A stretch of 64,000 nucleotides of DNA from Dendrocalamus latiflorus (lineage: Eukaryota > Streptophyta > Magnoliopsida > Poales > Poaceae). The position numbers were made by a program, and so were the translations under genes. The notes beneath the pieces are model-generated. The model worked only from the letters and a program-made list of their open reading frames with translations. It was not told the origin of the DNA and searched no databases. This document shows, piece after piece, positions 44,095-55,984 of this stretch; position 1 is the first letter of the stretch, and every line of letters starts with the position of its first letter. The stretch is from assembly GCA_017311315.1 (NCBI GenBank), contig CM029654.1, forward strand, positions 6,455,382 through 6,519,381. The letters are read 5' to 3'.

Positions 44095-46070
44095 CTAATC
44101 TTCATTGCTTCAATTGTGGAGCAAAAGGGCATTTTGCCAACAAGTGCACAGATTGACAAGTTACCCTGGTGAAGTTTAATTTGGGAGCCACCCCATCCTG
44201 AGGACAGTCATCAACGCCAAGCAAAAGCTACCAGACGCCTCAAGCCTCACAAGTTATCCTGAGGAGTGCTTATGGGTACGTTTCTGTTAAGTCTGTACCT
44301 ACACAAGTTTTGTTTGATTTTGGAGCTTCGCATTCTTTTATCTCTAGGAGTTTTGTTGCAAGGGTTAAGTTACCAACCTTTAGACTAAAGAGACTTATGG
44401 TACTTAGCTTACCAGGAGGACCCCTAACTGCTACTCTAGTGAGCCCCAAGGTAGAAGTCACTATAGAAGACTTTGGTTTCCTAGTAGACCTATTAGTGTT
44501 GCAACCGCAAACCTTGGACATCATCCTAGGGATGGATTGGTTAGACAAATATTAAGAAATGATAGACCATACTAATAGAAAGTTAATGCTCACCATGTAC
44601 TCTAGGTTAACAATAAAGGTTAGTGTTGACCGTCCCTCCTTGAATCGTGCAATCCATCACCTTGAAGAAATACCCTTAGAAGAAATGCCTATAGTCCAAG
44701 AATATTCAAAAGTTTTTCCAGAACAATTTCCTGGCATGCCACCAGATAGAAATAAGAGTTTGAGATCAACCTAAAGCTAGGGACCGCCCTAATCACTAAG
44801 AAACCTTACAAAATAGTAGTAGATGAACTTAAAGAGTTGAAATCACAAATTGAAGACCTCCCAAAGAAGGGATTCATCAGACCCAGCTCATCTCCCTGGG
44901 GTTTGCCAGTACTCTTTGTTAAGAAAAAGAATGGCACCGCTAGATTGTGTGTGGACTATAGAGCTCTCAATGATGTAACTATCAAGAACAAGTATCCTTT
45001 GACCAGAATAGATGACCTATTTGATTAATTATTAGGAGCAACAGTCTTCTCTAAGATATTCTTAAGGTCAAGATAACACCAGCTCAAGATTAGGGCAAAA
45101 CATATTCCTAAAATGGCTTTTACCAATCGGTATGGCCTATATGAGTATATGGTCATGTCATTTAGCTGAACCAATGCTCCAGTCTACTTCATGAACCTAA
45201 TGAACAAGGTATTCATGGAATACCTGGATAAGTTTGTGGTCGTATTCATAGATGATATCTTAATCTATTCTAAGACCACCGAAAAACATGTCGAACATCT
45301 GCGAGTAGTCCTAGAGACACACAAAGAACATCAGTTGTATGTCAAGTACAGTAGGTGTGATTTCTGGCTGCATAAGATCAGTTTTCTTGGACACATTGTA
45401 TCCTCTAGAGGAGTACAGTTGACCCCTCCAAAGTAGAAGCAGTTTTGGAATAAAAGCAGCCTACCTCAGTCACTGAAGTGTGTAGTTTTCTTAGTTTAGC
45501 TGGGTACTACAAACACTTCATCAAAAGCTTTTCCAAGATATCCAAGCCAATGACTCACCTGCTCAAGAAAGAGAAGACATATGAATGGACTGATGCATGT
45601 GAAAAGAGTTTTCAGGAGTTAAAGAAAAAGTTGACCTCATCGCCTGTGTTAACCTTACCAGATATTCACAAGGATTTTGAAGTGTATTGTGATGTCTCCC
45701 GCTAGGGTCTTGGCTGTGTGCTTATGCAAGGAGGAAAGGTTGTGGTATATGCATCTAGACAACTTCGTCCCCACGAGGATAACTATTCAACCCTTGACTT
45801 GGAGTTACTAGTTAGCATCAGTGGTGCATGATTTGAAAATTTTACGGTATTACCTGATTGGGAATCACTATGATATATACATGGATCATAATAGTCTCAA
45901 GCATATTTTCATCTAGACAAACCTCAACCTCAGGCAAAAAAGGTGGTTGGAGTTAATCAAGGATTATAATTTGGATGTCCATTATCACCTAGGGAAAGTT
46001 AATGTAATAGCCGATGCTTTAAGTCATAAGCCCTACTACAACAACATCATAGTACATGAATTGTAACCCC
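44095..46070 (+). pseudogene. Ty3/gypsy gag-pol relic
   Basis: Plus strand in order: zinc knuckle CFNCGAKGHFANKC (near 44110-44150); protease-like FDFGASHSFISRSF (44310-44555, with Phe where the usual Asp-Ser-Gly Ser sits) and ILGMDWL; RT blocks KKGFIRPSSSPWGLPVLFVK (44837-45028) and FIDDILIYSK with the catalytic FIDD (45191-45436); RNase H EWTDACEKSFQELKKKL, VYCDVS and VVVYASRQLRPHE (45478-45780). Numerous stops and shifts; no integrase and no LTRs were found, so it is a truncated fossil. It lies between the possible LETM1-like upstream exons and the C-terminal ones. Confidence 0.85.
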
Positions 46071-46490
46071 GAGCTCTAAGCTTTACAAGGAATTATAAGC
46101 TCTTAACCTAGAATTAGTGGAGCATGGCATCTTAGTTGCTATGGAAGTGACCCAACTCTTGAAGAGTAGATTACAGTAGCTTAGAGAGGACACCTTGGAG
46201 TCCAAAGGTTCAAGCGCCTCATGACCAAGGGAAAAGCCCCCAAGATGGTAGAAGATCAACAAGGAGCCCTATGGTAGAGAAGGTTATTACCAAATTAGTA
46301 GAGAAGGTTAAGGAGACTACAACGGTATGACCATTTAAATTTAATTGGTCCCATGGAAGTAAGAAAAGCATGCATAGGTTAATATTTCAAATGTCCATTT
46401 CTTTACCAGCTTTTGATTCTGTTCGTGACACAGAATAATGATGGTTGAAGGCATTCACAGTGCATTAATATTTCTATGGTGATAGATTTT

Positions 46491-46858
46491 GGGCCTGTTT
46501 GGGAGAGCTCCACCAGCTCCAGATCCACGAAAAACAGCTCCACTCCACGAAATTTTACCCAAACGCTCCAACTCCGCGAATCTGGATCCACCAAAATTCT
46601 GAATCTGAGGGCCAGATCCATGGATTTCATGGAGCTCCTCAAGGGGTGCTCCACCATGAAGTTAGGTGGTAATTACCCACCAATGCCACTGGTTACACAC
46701 TCCATCCCACCAAAAGTGGTCATTCCCACCAAAACCTCAATTTCGTGGATCTGGAGTTGCTGTACAAGCCAAACACTCCATGGTGGGATCCCAGATCCAC
46801 GGTGGAGCTGCTGCTCCAGATCCACGTTTTCAGTGGTGGAGCTCTCCCAAACAGGCCC
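46491..46858. mobile_element. MITE with 24-bp inverted ends
   Basis: The left end GGGCCTGTTTGGGAGAGCTC and the right end (minus strand) read the same for about 24 bp. Flanks are TTT on both sides, so a 3-bp target duplication is likely. The interior repeats CCAGATCCACG and GGTGGAGCTG. It resembles the MITE in DiT1 intron 1 in its CTCCA-rich design. Confidence 0.65.
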
Positions 46859-47049
46859 TTTGATAATAGTATTGATTGAGTAGTATCCTTGTGAATTATT
46901 TTGGTACGTGACCTAAATAATCTAATTAGTTATTAAGAATCCTCTTTGTCACCATTGCTGATCGCAATATTTACTTGCTTCCATTAAATTATTACTAAAG
47001 GTTAAATTTCAGGCCTACAACTTATTTCATTTTTCTGTCTTTCCTACAG

Positions 47050-47890
47050 ACTGTGTTGCAAGGGACGCAACTCTTAGCAATTGATTCAGGAGCTGCTATG
47101 GGCTTGATAAAAAGAGCTCTTATTGGGGATGAACTAACTCAGAAGGAAAAGCAGGCTCTTCAAAGAACCCTTACAGATTTGGCATCTGCTGTTCCTATAG
47201 GAATATTCATGCTTCTGCCAGTGAGTCTTTCTTGTACTTGGATTTCCACCTACTGAACAAGGCTCTCTAGGTCCACATTATTGTTTCTTTCAATTTGGGT
47301 AGCGTAATCCTGTTCTCTCTTTATATCATCCACATTGACTGTTGATAACCCATTCTCGTTTACTGTCCAAATTGCAATGGTCGAGGATTTTGCTCTGTGC
47401 TCCAAGAGTAAAATCAATCTTAGCTAGTGAACTTATTACTCAGTGCAAATATCTCCATCGTTATAGTATTGTAAACAAGTGCCTTTGTTCCCAGGTTACT
47501 GCTGTTGGGCATGCTGCTATTTTAGCTTTCATCCCGAGATATGTGCCTTCCATGGTTTGTAACTTTTTTGTGACCCCTCATTACTCCCCATTGTTGCAAT
47601 ATGTAAGTGTCATTGCGTATTTGATATTTTATAGATCCTGTTAAGGTATAAGAGTATTTGTGATATTTTCTAGTTTCTAAGGTTTAGTCTTGTGTGTCAT
47701 ATATACTCTATATATAGCCCTTTAGACTGAGATCAATACATCTAATATTTATGCGTTCACCCTTCCGCACATCTAACAGATCCCATCCACGTATGCCCCC
47801 GAGAGGTTAGATCTCCTCAGGCAGCTAGAAAAAGTGAAGGAAATGGAAGTTGCTGAAGGCAGCAGCGAGGAAATGGCAAGAGGCAAGTAG
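47050..47890 (+). CDS. LETM1-like protein, C-terminal exons only
   Basis: Exons 47050-47220, 47495-47554 and 47780-47890 join in frame (GT-AG) to give TVLQGTQLLAIDSGAAMGLI, KRALIGDELTQKEKQALQRT, LTDLASAVPIGIFMLLP, VTAVGHAAILAFIPRYVPSM and IPSTYAPERLDLLRQLEKVK, ending EEMARGK and a stop. This is the conserved LETM1-domain end of the plant LETM1-like family, membrane proteins usually placed in organelles. The family is several hundred residues long; only 114 residues are seen here. Upstream exons are missing or unrecognised, and a gypsy relic and a MITE fill the space. These exons themselves have no stop or shift, so the gene may be alive with a long intron or may be a 5'-truncated copy. Confidence 0.75.
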
Positions 47891-48648
47891 CTCGAGAAGT
47901 GACCAAGTGAAATAAGCTAACTATGTACAGGTGGACACGAGTATACTGCTAATTGTCTTTGTAAAGTGTAACTAACTATTTCCCCGTACACAGATGGTTC
48001 TGCATTTCGTTGTTTCCTTGTTTTCAACAATTGCATACATTCATGTTACCTTTAAACTGGAACTGCTCAACTTAGTCAACTAGAGTATATGGATTTTACA
48101 AACAAATACTTGAATCGGTCCTTGTCTTGGGTCACTTCAAACGTAGAAAATTTCAATTAGGCGCTTCCAAAAGCTCTTCTTTTGTAGCTTTTTGGCCTGT
48201 AATTACGTCTCAACGATCTTCTGAATCATTTTCAACCTTTCTGTAGTGTTTTGGAACAGGACAGAGCAGGGCTTTCATTTCATTTATAAAATATTCTTTC
48301 AATGGCATGCTCATGGAAACGGAATTACAAAGGTTACACTGGAAATAACCAAGCATTGTGTGGTGTACGTTGAAGGAAGATCCTTCCAGAAGTTGGGACT
48401 TTTGTAGATTGTGTTCGTACTTCATAGTATAAAAGGGTGCTGTGTGCCCATTCAACATAGAGGATGAATGTCCAAGTTCCTCTTGGATAATGTCTGTGTG
48501 GGGTAGAGATTTTGACAGAGGATTATATATCTAGCTGTGTGGGGAAGAGATTTTGACAGAGGATTGTATATCTAGCTGAGATACCTGTTCTCATGTAATC
48601 CCCTCATGTTTTTCTCTTTTCTTTATTCTTGCCGAAAACTGTTCACCT
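47891..48648 (+). other. LETM1-like 3' region with a 41-bp tandem duplication
   Basis: Probable 3' untranslated and flanking sequence. CTGTGTGGGGTAGAGATTTT... at 48494-48534 is repeated at 48535-48575 with two differences. The minus-strand open frame at 48458-48210 is not recognised. Confidence 0.4.
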
Positions 48649-48653
48649 GTAAC

Positions 48654-51558
48654 TGTAACATCCTGATTTTCAGAGCCTTTTTGAAGCTTTTAAAATAAAA
48701 TTCACCCTTTGTATTTTTCTAGAATTAATTAAAGCTTAATTGGAATTTTTGTTAATTAAAAGGGTTTAATATGATTAAGTTAAACATTAACATTTGCCAG
48801 AATTATTTTATTTGAGTTCCTTGAGTCTCAAGGAATTTTCTTGAATTTTATTGGATTTTTCTAGATTTATTTGCTATTTTCTAGAGCTCAAAAGCCTTTA
48901 TTTGAATTTCTGGAAATAGAAAACCCCCAAAAATCCTTGAACCGGCCGGTGGGCCGAAACCCACCGAACCGGCCCAGCCAGTCGCCCGCCGGCCTGGCCT
49001 GTCCCGCCCTGCCACGCGGCGCGCATCCGCGCCCGCTGGATGGTGGCCACGCGTCGCCTATCTAGGGAGGCGGTTCCGCCCGCGCTCGATCGCAGCCGCC
49101 GCTCTCTCCCCCGTGACGCTGACAGGTGGGGCCCACCTGTCAGTCGTCCCCGACCTGGACTCCGCCTCCGTCTCCGATCGGGACACGCCGCCGCCGCCTT
49201 CCTTTTTCCGCCGCCGTCTCCGCCCCGGACTCGACGTTCGTGCCCGCCCGGGACTCTTCGCTGCCCGGGTATAAATACGGAGCCCCGCCCCCTCGGCTTC
49301 CCCGTCCCGAGCCGCCGCCTCCGCCGCTCATTGCTGCCGACGCTCGTGCACTGCCGTTCGCCGACGTCGCCCGTGAGCGCAGCCGTTGCTCGCCGTCGCT
49401 CGTCGCCGTGCTCCGCCGTCCGCCGCCGGTGAGTCGCCGACGTCCCGTCGCCCCGCCCATGACCCCGTCGGCTAGAACCGCCCGCAGCCCGGCCGCCCGG
49501 TCGCCGCGGACCCGCCCGCGACGCCCCGGTCCCCGTACCGCCGCGTCAGCGTTGACGCCAGCCTACGCGCCCCTTCACCTTCCCACACGCCGAGTCCGCC
49601 GTGCACCGAGCCTCTGGCAAGCCGGGCCTACCCGTCAGCCGAGCCCGTAGACCCGTGCGCCATGAGCCACGTCACCCTGCTTAGTCAGCCGCCACGTCAG
49701 CTCAGGCGCACACGTGTCCTGCCATGTGGTCGCCACGTCAACTTCGCCGCCTGCGCCAGCAGCCCAGTCAGCCGCACTGTTTCGTGCGCCGGGTTCACCA
49801 TAGACCCGTTCTCCCGTGCGCACGGTCCACAGCACAGTGCACTTTTCCAATTTCCCCGATTTACTTTAGATCCATTTTTTCCAAGAGCCCGTTCTCCCTC
49901 GTCCTAGCTCCGATTGACCCGATTCTTTTTCCTAAATTCATCTAAAATTGAGCTCTACCTTTTGGTTCAGGTTTGAAAGATTTTGGAGTTCATTTTAATT
50001 TTATTTGATTTTATTTTTGTCTTTTCGAATTGCTTTCTCTCTCGTTAGATCACGTGTTCGAGGGAGCGGAAGTTGGAGTTGAAGATCAAGAGCCCTCAGC
50101 TGAGCAAGGCCAAGGCAAGTCGTGTCCTTTGATCATGTTGAACCCAGTTTTCAAATCTATTATGTATTATGTTGCTTTAAATTATCATGCATTGCTACTT
50201 TATTATAAAACCTTTGTATTGGTAGTTAATGACCTAATTGATTATTTCCTCCTTGATAATTTGAATACCATGATTCTATTGTCACCATAGGATGGGAAAT
50301 TACTTAGTGATGCAATATTAGTTGTCACATGGGTTGTGCGTTTAATTGCTTAGCCATGCTTATCACTAGTACGTTGGGTTTATCACCACATGTGGTTAAT
50401 TAATCTTGACTTAATGATATACTTGAATGTGGTGGTTAACCACGGTTATAAAACTTGTTGCCATGGCATGGGTAGTGTCATTGGTGTTGGTTATACAAAA
50501 ATTGGTTTTCACTTGGGCGATTGATCGTGCAGTAAAGGGGGTGCTGGTTGCACATGGGATGTGGTTGTTTCGCCTGAATAATTCTTAAGGACTTAACTTT
50601 GTGCGCCATTGATTTGAGCTTTATCGTGCAAACCACATGTCTAGTATAGGATAGACCTGGCATAATAATTTGTGAAGTCTCCACTTTGGTATTACTACCG
50701 ATGTTGTTGTGGCGCAAGAGGGGGCAATTATCGACTAGGGGGTTACCTTACTCGACGGCGAAACCTTAGCGAGTGGGACCAGGTGGAGATGGATCATTGT
50801 AAAGGCCTTGTTGTGATTTCCTTAGCGCGAGGCTAATCACATCGTGTGGGTACAGTTGTACAACCTCTGCAGAGTGTAAAACTATTCGAATAGTCGTGTC
50901 CTCGGTCATGGACAATGCTCGGTGATTTCACACGAGGGGTAGAGTTTTTGTGAAATCTTGGTTGGGTTGAGCTGGGAAGTGAATGGTCAGTTCACTTGTG
51001 GTTATATTCAAACTCCTTGGATTATTTATTTAATGTCTTTTGTTAAAGTTGCTTTTCAATCTATTTATTGTATTTACTTTAAATTATTGCTTTCTGCAAA
51101 ATTAACCTTTCAGCCATCCATTGTTAAGCCTTGCATATTATATTGCATCTTTGTTACAAACAACTTGCTGAGTACTCTATGTACTCACGGCTTTATGCCC
51201 CTGTTGCTCAGTTGAGGAGGAGGAGAATCACCAGCAGGAGGTTCCAGAAGGAGAGTACTCCGACGTCTTCGCGGATTAGGCTTTGTTCTCCACTCGATAG
51301 CCTGTGGGCGTGTCGATTGGCTGCTGCGCTTTCTTTTGGATTTCCGCTGTTAGTTTTTGTTAAGCCCTTCGGGCTAGTCTATTGTAAGCTTGACCATAAG
51401 GTCGTACTCTGATAATTATTAATAATATTTGAGTTTTTTCTTAGTGAATCGTGATATGTTCGATATTTCATCTTTGTTTTTACTGTGTGCACTAGCGTGA
51501 TCCTGGACTAGTGCAGAATACACAGGAGAGTCCGGATTTGCATATTCGGGTCTCTACA
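48654..51558 (+). mobile_element. Solo LTR, 2.9 kb, gypsy-type
   Basis: It starts TGTAACATCCTGATTTTC and ends GGGTCTCTACA, flanked by the perfect 5-bp duplication GTAAC at 48649-48653 and 51559-51563. The interior has a GC-rich centre (48940-49640) with TATAAATA at 49270-49277, then AT-rich sequence; no gag or pol motif is seen. The long LTR and its TGTAACATCC start resemble Tekay/Del-type gypsy LTRs, which is inference. The open frames at 49040-49650 belong to the GC-rich leader and are not genes. Confidence 0.8.
49270..49277 (+). promoter_or_regulatory. TATA box of the solo LTR
   Basis: TATAAATA followed by a GC-rich leader within the LTR; the expected retroelement promoter. Confidence 0.55.
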
Positions 51559-51563
51559 GTAAC

Positions 51564-52256
51564 CCAATGCCAATTTCAGGGCTTGTGTAGGGGTTGAATG
51601 AGCTCAAGGTTTTAAGTCTTCACGAATCACAAGCTTAAGTGGTGGCTTATGGGTAGCTTAGCATATGCCCAAGTCACTTATGACATAGGTGAGTTTATCT
51701 GGTGAAGTTCACCGATCTTATGTCAGTTTAAGCGCATCAGCAGCAAAAGCCCAGGGAAGCTGGTTGCTAGCAGCTCGACAGGCACTATTGGAATTCAAGT
51801 CGTGTTGTGCTCTCTATATTCTACAATCTACATCACCCAGTCATCTTCCGTTCAATCTGTTACCCTGTAATACGCCTCTGAATTGTGATATGCCTGTGAG
51901 CTGCAGTGAGGTCTTCCGTCTTCGGATGCTTTGACGCGTTAATGCGTTCACGATTCCATGTCACTATACCCTGAAAGTACGCCTCTGAATTGTGATGCAG
52001 AGGCATCATAGAACGTGTTCTACACTACTGTTCCAGTCAATATTCGGCTGTCTGATTAGTACCCCTACTTAGCCATCTTAACTTGAATGATGTTAGTTCT
52101 GATTCGCCTTGTCGCTCTCGTGGAAGTGAATGCAACTCCGTATTCTTTCCAGAGAAATTTCCGGGCGTACTGCGACCTTTGACGTGCTCACAAACAGGCC
52201 TTGAATTGTGGTGGGCAATTATGATTTCTATAGGTCAATCAGAACACAAACTTAGG
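51564..52256. other. Intergenic, nothing recognised
   Basis: TACGCCTCTGAATTGTGAT occurs twice (near 51872 and 51980). Open frames at 51689-51934 and 52083-52289 have no recognised product. Confidence 0.3.
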
Positions 52257-52525
52257 GCTAATCCTTTTCGGCTTGGCTTCAGCTTCTGATTTATTTTGGC
52301 TTTCGTCTTATTTAAATCAGAAATCACTTGAAACACATCGGCTTATTTTAGCTTTTTTGGTTTTTTCCTTTTTCTTTTTTCTCTTTATTCATTTGCATTG
52401 TCTTTAACGGTGTTTTTTTTCTCATTTTTTTCTTAAAAAAGTTAATAACTGGTATAGTGCAATTTCAGCTATAAGCCAAAACCATAGTGAAAAGCTTAAG
52501 CCATGAGCCAGGTAGAACGGGACTA
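52257..52525. repeat. MITE family A copy
   Basis: GGCTTCAGCTTCTGATTTATTT on the left and AGCTATAAGCCAAAACC...AAGCCATGAGCC on the right match the family-A element at 57862. Non-coding. Confidence 0.5.
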
Positions 52526-52534
52526 TATATCTTT

Positions 52535-52725
52535 TGAATTACGGATGCTTGCGAGAGAGTATGGATAGAGATAGTCGTGTCGATTTTAACCGATATAGTT
52601 GAAGTTGGTACAGTGTCTATTATAATCGATTTATAGACTTTGGTTTAAAAGGACACTCCATTTAAAAATTAGTTACTGTAACATAAACATTAAACCATAA
52701 GTTGTAAAGAAAGGGCTTAATGATC
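52535..52725. repeat. Dispersed MITE family B, copy 3
   Basis: Contains GATTTTAACCGATATAGTTG and GGACACTCCATTTAAAAATTAG, like the other B copies; same orientation as copies 1 and 5. It directly abuts a family-A element. Confidence 0.45.
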
Positions 52726-53019
52726 CGTCCCTAGAGAACAACTTCAGCGAATGGTCTTGATTTAAGGAAGCTGAATACATGAACAATTCTACTTTTGCGT
52801 GCTTCGGTAGCAATCTGGGTAGTGCCTATTGAGACGGCTAAAACTTTTTATATAGAGGTTTAAATGATGCGATGACTAGTCTGTTAGAAAATAGATTCCA
52901 TGAGCTTTCCAACGGTGCACGACACGAGTACCGGCAATGTTCAGGTCAACGCGAGCTTCGCTCTAGAGTGGACAGAGGAATGTACGCAGGAGAACATCCC
53001 TCCAGGGATGTAATCCTTG

Positions 53020-53218
53020 TTAGGAAATCTAGATCCGGGTTTAAAGTCTTATCTTATAATAGACACTTTATCATTAGGCTATAAATAAAGAGCCCTATTG
53101 GCTATTTAATATACACGTAGGAAAAAAAAGCAATAAAAAAAGATTAGAAATTCTCCCTATCTCTGTATTCCAATCTACTATTTGCGTTTTTTTATGATTG
53201 ATCTATTTTTACATAACA
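53020..53218 (+). repeat. Possible short solo LTR
   Basis: Begins TGTTAGGAAATCTAG and ends TTTTTACATAACA, with CTATAAATAAAG near 53080 as a promoter-like site, a layout seen in short copia LTRs. No target duplication was found, so this is tentative. Confidence 0.3.
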
Positions 53219-53406
53219 GCGGAATCGATTAAACTGGTCGCCAGCGATGGTTCCTCAACAATACTGCTGAACGTCTAAAGCCTGAGTAACCGTTCCACAA
53301 AAAATTTGACAAATCAACATGACCGGCCCCCCACGGGTAGAGAAACAGTAGCATCCTTCTCCCATGAAACTGACAAATCAACAACCCCAAACTGAAGAAC
53401 ACGGCT

Positions 53407-53550
53407 TCTCTATTCCTATTTCTCTATTTTCGTGTTCCTGTCTATGTGTTATGCATCAATTAAATAGGGGTTGCATAGCATAAGCAATAAATTAACAGAT
53501 GCATAATATGTAGACAGGAACATAGAGGAAACGAAGAAATAGGAACAGGG
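53407..53550. repeat. Inverted repeat with a 40-base loop
   Basis: Arm 53407-53457 (TCTCTATTCCTATTTCTC...GTTATGCATC) is largely the reverse complement of 53498-53550 (GATGCATAATATGTAGACAGG...). The predicted stem is about 50 bp with a few mismatches. It could be a small foldback element or a hairpin-RNA precursor. Confidence 0.6.
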
Positions 53551-53579
53551 AAGACACGTTCCAAACTGAAGCCCCCTCC

Positions 53580-53880
53580 ACGCCGCCGTGGCCCACGGCC
53601 ATCGACTCCCCCCTCGTCCTCCTCTTCCTTGCAGAGCCGCGCGCCTGCGGGATACGGGCAACACGTGAGCTATCGAGCAGGCGAACCTGGTCGACTACGG
53701 TGGGTGGCCGAGCATGGTCGCCAACGCCTTGCTCGCCGTGGCGGAGTTCTCTTGCCGGTGGATGTCACCGGCGGCAGAGGGCGGAGTGGTCTCCTCCTCA
53801 AGATATCCGCTCTTCAGTCACGGAGGAGTGGCGCGGATTGCAGATTTGTGATCGTCGCGTTTCTTGCTGAGCTAGCTAAC
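53580..53880 (+). other. GC-rich open segment, unassigned
   Basis: One plus frame reads NLVDYGGWPSMVANALLAVA, then EFSCRWMSP, ending in TGA near 53850 after IADL. A TTGCAG acceptor-like site lies at about 53633, with a stop between. It looks like a captured or decayed exon, but I do not recognise it. Confidence 0.3.
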
Positions 53881-54100
53881 TAGCTAAGCATCTTCCTCTG
53901 TGCTTGGGTAGTAATCCCGGATCAGAAACTACTTCTGAAAGGAATTGGCGTGACAAGGTAAACTTGGCCAGCCAGCCGGAGTCCCGCAAGCTTCCCCAGT
54001 CCCCACTAGCCAGAAGATGAAGGGTTAATTAGTACATACCCCTACTCCCTTCTACACGGGCCACACGGCCACCATCGTTAAAATTCAGCTACGCCACTAG

Positions 54101-54353
54101 TCTGATCTTTATTTGTATTGATTTTTAAAAACTATTTTTTACCATAAATAATTTTTATATAGTATCTAGTTTTTAAACAGAGTGTTTTTTGAAGACCGGG
54201 TTTACTGATTGATACTTGATAGTAGTACACATTGTAGTAACTTTATTTATATCGGTCAAAATTGTATGCCAATTCTGTCTCTTTGTATGGCTTTCTACAA
54301 GCTGTTACTATCCATAAGCTAAAAATATACGCTAAAACCAATATAAACGGCCC
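54101..54353. repeat. Dispersed MITE family B, copy 4
   Basis: Reverse orientation: TCTAGTTTTTAAACAGAGTG and ATATCGGTCAAAATTGTATG, with AAAACCAATATAAACGGCCCC at the right end. Confidence 0.5.
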
Positions 54354-55467
54354 CTATTTTTTGCTGTTTGTAAGAAAGAATTTGGAGGAAGAGAAACTTG
54401 CATATGGTTTTAACCAATAAAATAAAGTCTATACAACAATTAACTTGTAGATCTTATCTTAAAAAATATTTTGTTTAAAATTTAGTTATTATAAAAGAAC
54501 GAAAAAAATAGTCTTTTATGATCAATCTGAAAAGAGGTGGCCCGAGCTCGATCGATCGTTGGTAACGACAACCTTGCTGCAGAGAGAGCAAACCAGGAAA
54601 CGCGATAGGGTAACATTCAGCTGAGTAAATGGTGTACCTGGCTACTTGCTATTTTACTCGTGTCAAGGGTCTAATAAAGAGTGAGGCTAGCCAGCTTGCA
54701 TCACAATCATTCATCAATGGACAACCAAACAACCAGTCCCAGTCCCAGGCATCACAGTACCAGATTGGTTTAATATATTTTCCAGTGAACTCAAAGATAG
54801 AAATCAGAATGCAAGTACAATGAAAATTGTAATCCACCAGCTAAAGAAGCTTGGTAGATCATCATGCATCAACCCAATGGGTGGGTTTTTGTTTTCTCAG
54901 CTATGGCTAATTGGTTTTTGGTCTAGTGTGAATATTTATACGAACCAACCGAATACTGATAAATCACTTTAAAAAAGTATTCTAATAAATTACTTCAAAA
55001 AAAAGCAAAGAACCTATCTATTTATTTATTTTAAAAAACATAAATCATATCCTACAAGCTATAAACAAGATATCACGTAGGAGTACATTCCTACTGCTCC
55101 GATGGCCCTCTACCCTAGATGCCACGTTAGCATACGAGCCTACCAGCTCTCCGTGTAAGGCACGTTGGGAACGCGGAAAGACCGGCTATTGATTCGTAGG
55201 CGTTCTCATCCGTGGTGGTCACGTCGCCAAGTCGCCGCCGGTTGCTCTGTGCCGACTTGTCCACGGGGAAGACGACTGACCAGCTAGTTGCATGGTACGT
55301 GCGCCCGTGTCACGTAGCTCTGGACGGCTTTGCGCGCAGGGGTTGGCCACCGGCTGCCCGGGAATCCCGGGCACAACCTCCTATGTCTTCATGGGTCCAG
55401 GTAACCCAATGAGCAAGAGATGATAAGATCATCAGAGCCGTCTATCAACGTGAAAAATAGAAAAACA
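54354..55467. other. Intergenic, nothing recognised
   Basis: Open frames at 54629-54823 and 55212-55412 have no recognised product. AT-rich on the left, more mixed after 55080. No repeats or motifs I can support. Confidence 0.3.
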
Positions 55468-55679
55468 TGTAAGAAATCGAGTTGAGACACATGAAAAACG
55501 AAACATGCTGCACTATATCTGTATGCTCTCTGTAAGAAACTAGTGTTCCTACTTCCCAGTGTCCTATGGACGAAACAGATGATAATATGCGCTTGTGCGA
55601 TTGTACTGATTGAAACGGTCTAAACAGTAACATATGCTTTTGTATATGGCTGTATGATTTTTCAACTCAATTTCTTACA
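55468..55679. repeat. Small inverted-repeat element
   Basis: The ends TGTAAGAAATCGAGTTGA and (minus strand) TGTAAGAAATTGAGTTGA differ at one base over 18 bp. 212 bp, non-coding; no target duplication is obvious. Confidence 0.55.
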
Positions 55680-55984
55680 GGTCCACGCTGGCAATCTGAA
55701 ATGAATAGACCTAAGTTGATTAAAGAGTGGTAATACAAAGATGGTCTAGTCGAGTACCAAGGTGGAGTAAAATAATTGGTGAGCAGGGCATGGATTTCTT
55801 TGGTTAGTTTCACCAAACCAATCATTTCCTTCGGCAGTCCTCGGGGGGATATCTGTATTCTCTACTTGCGCGTGATCGATCAGCAACAAAACACTAACTG
55901 CTAGTGTTCATAATTTTAACGTTATGTTAGACTAGGGTTGGTAGCTTTTATCTATATTTTTAAGACGACAACGGATGATAAATA

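Noticed and set aside
49040..49650. Long GC-rich open frames
   Set aside because: They lie downstream of the TATA box inside the solo LTR, overlap in several frames, and show no domain.
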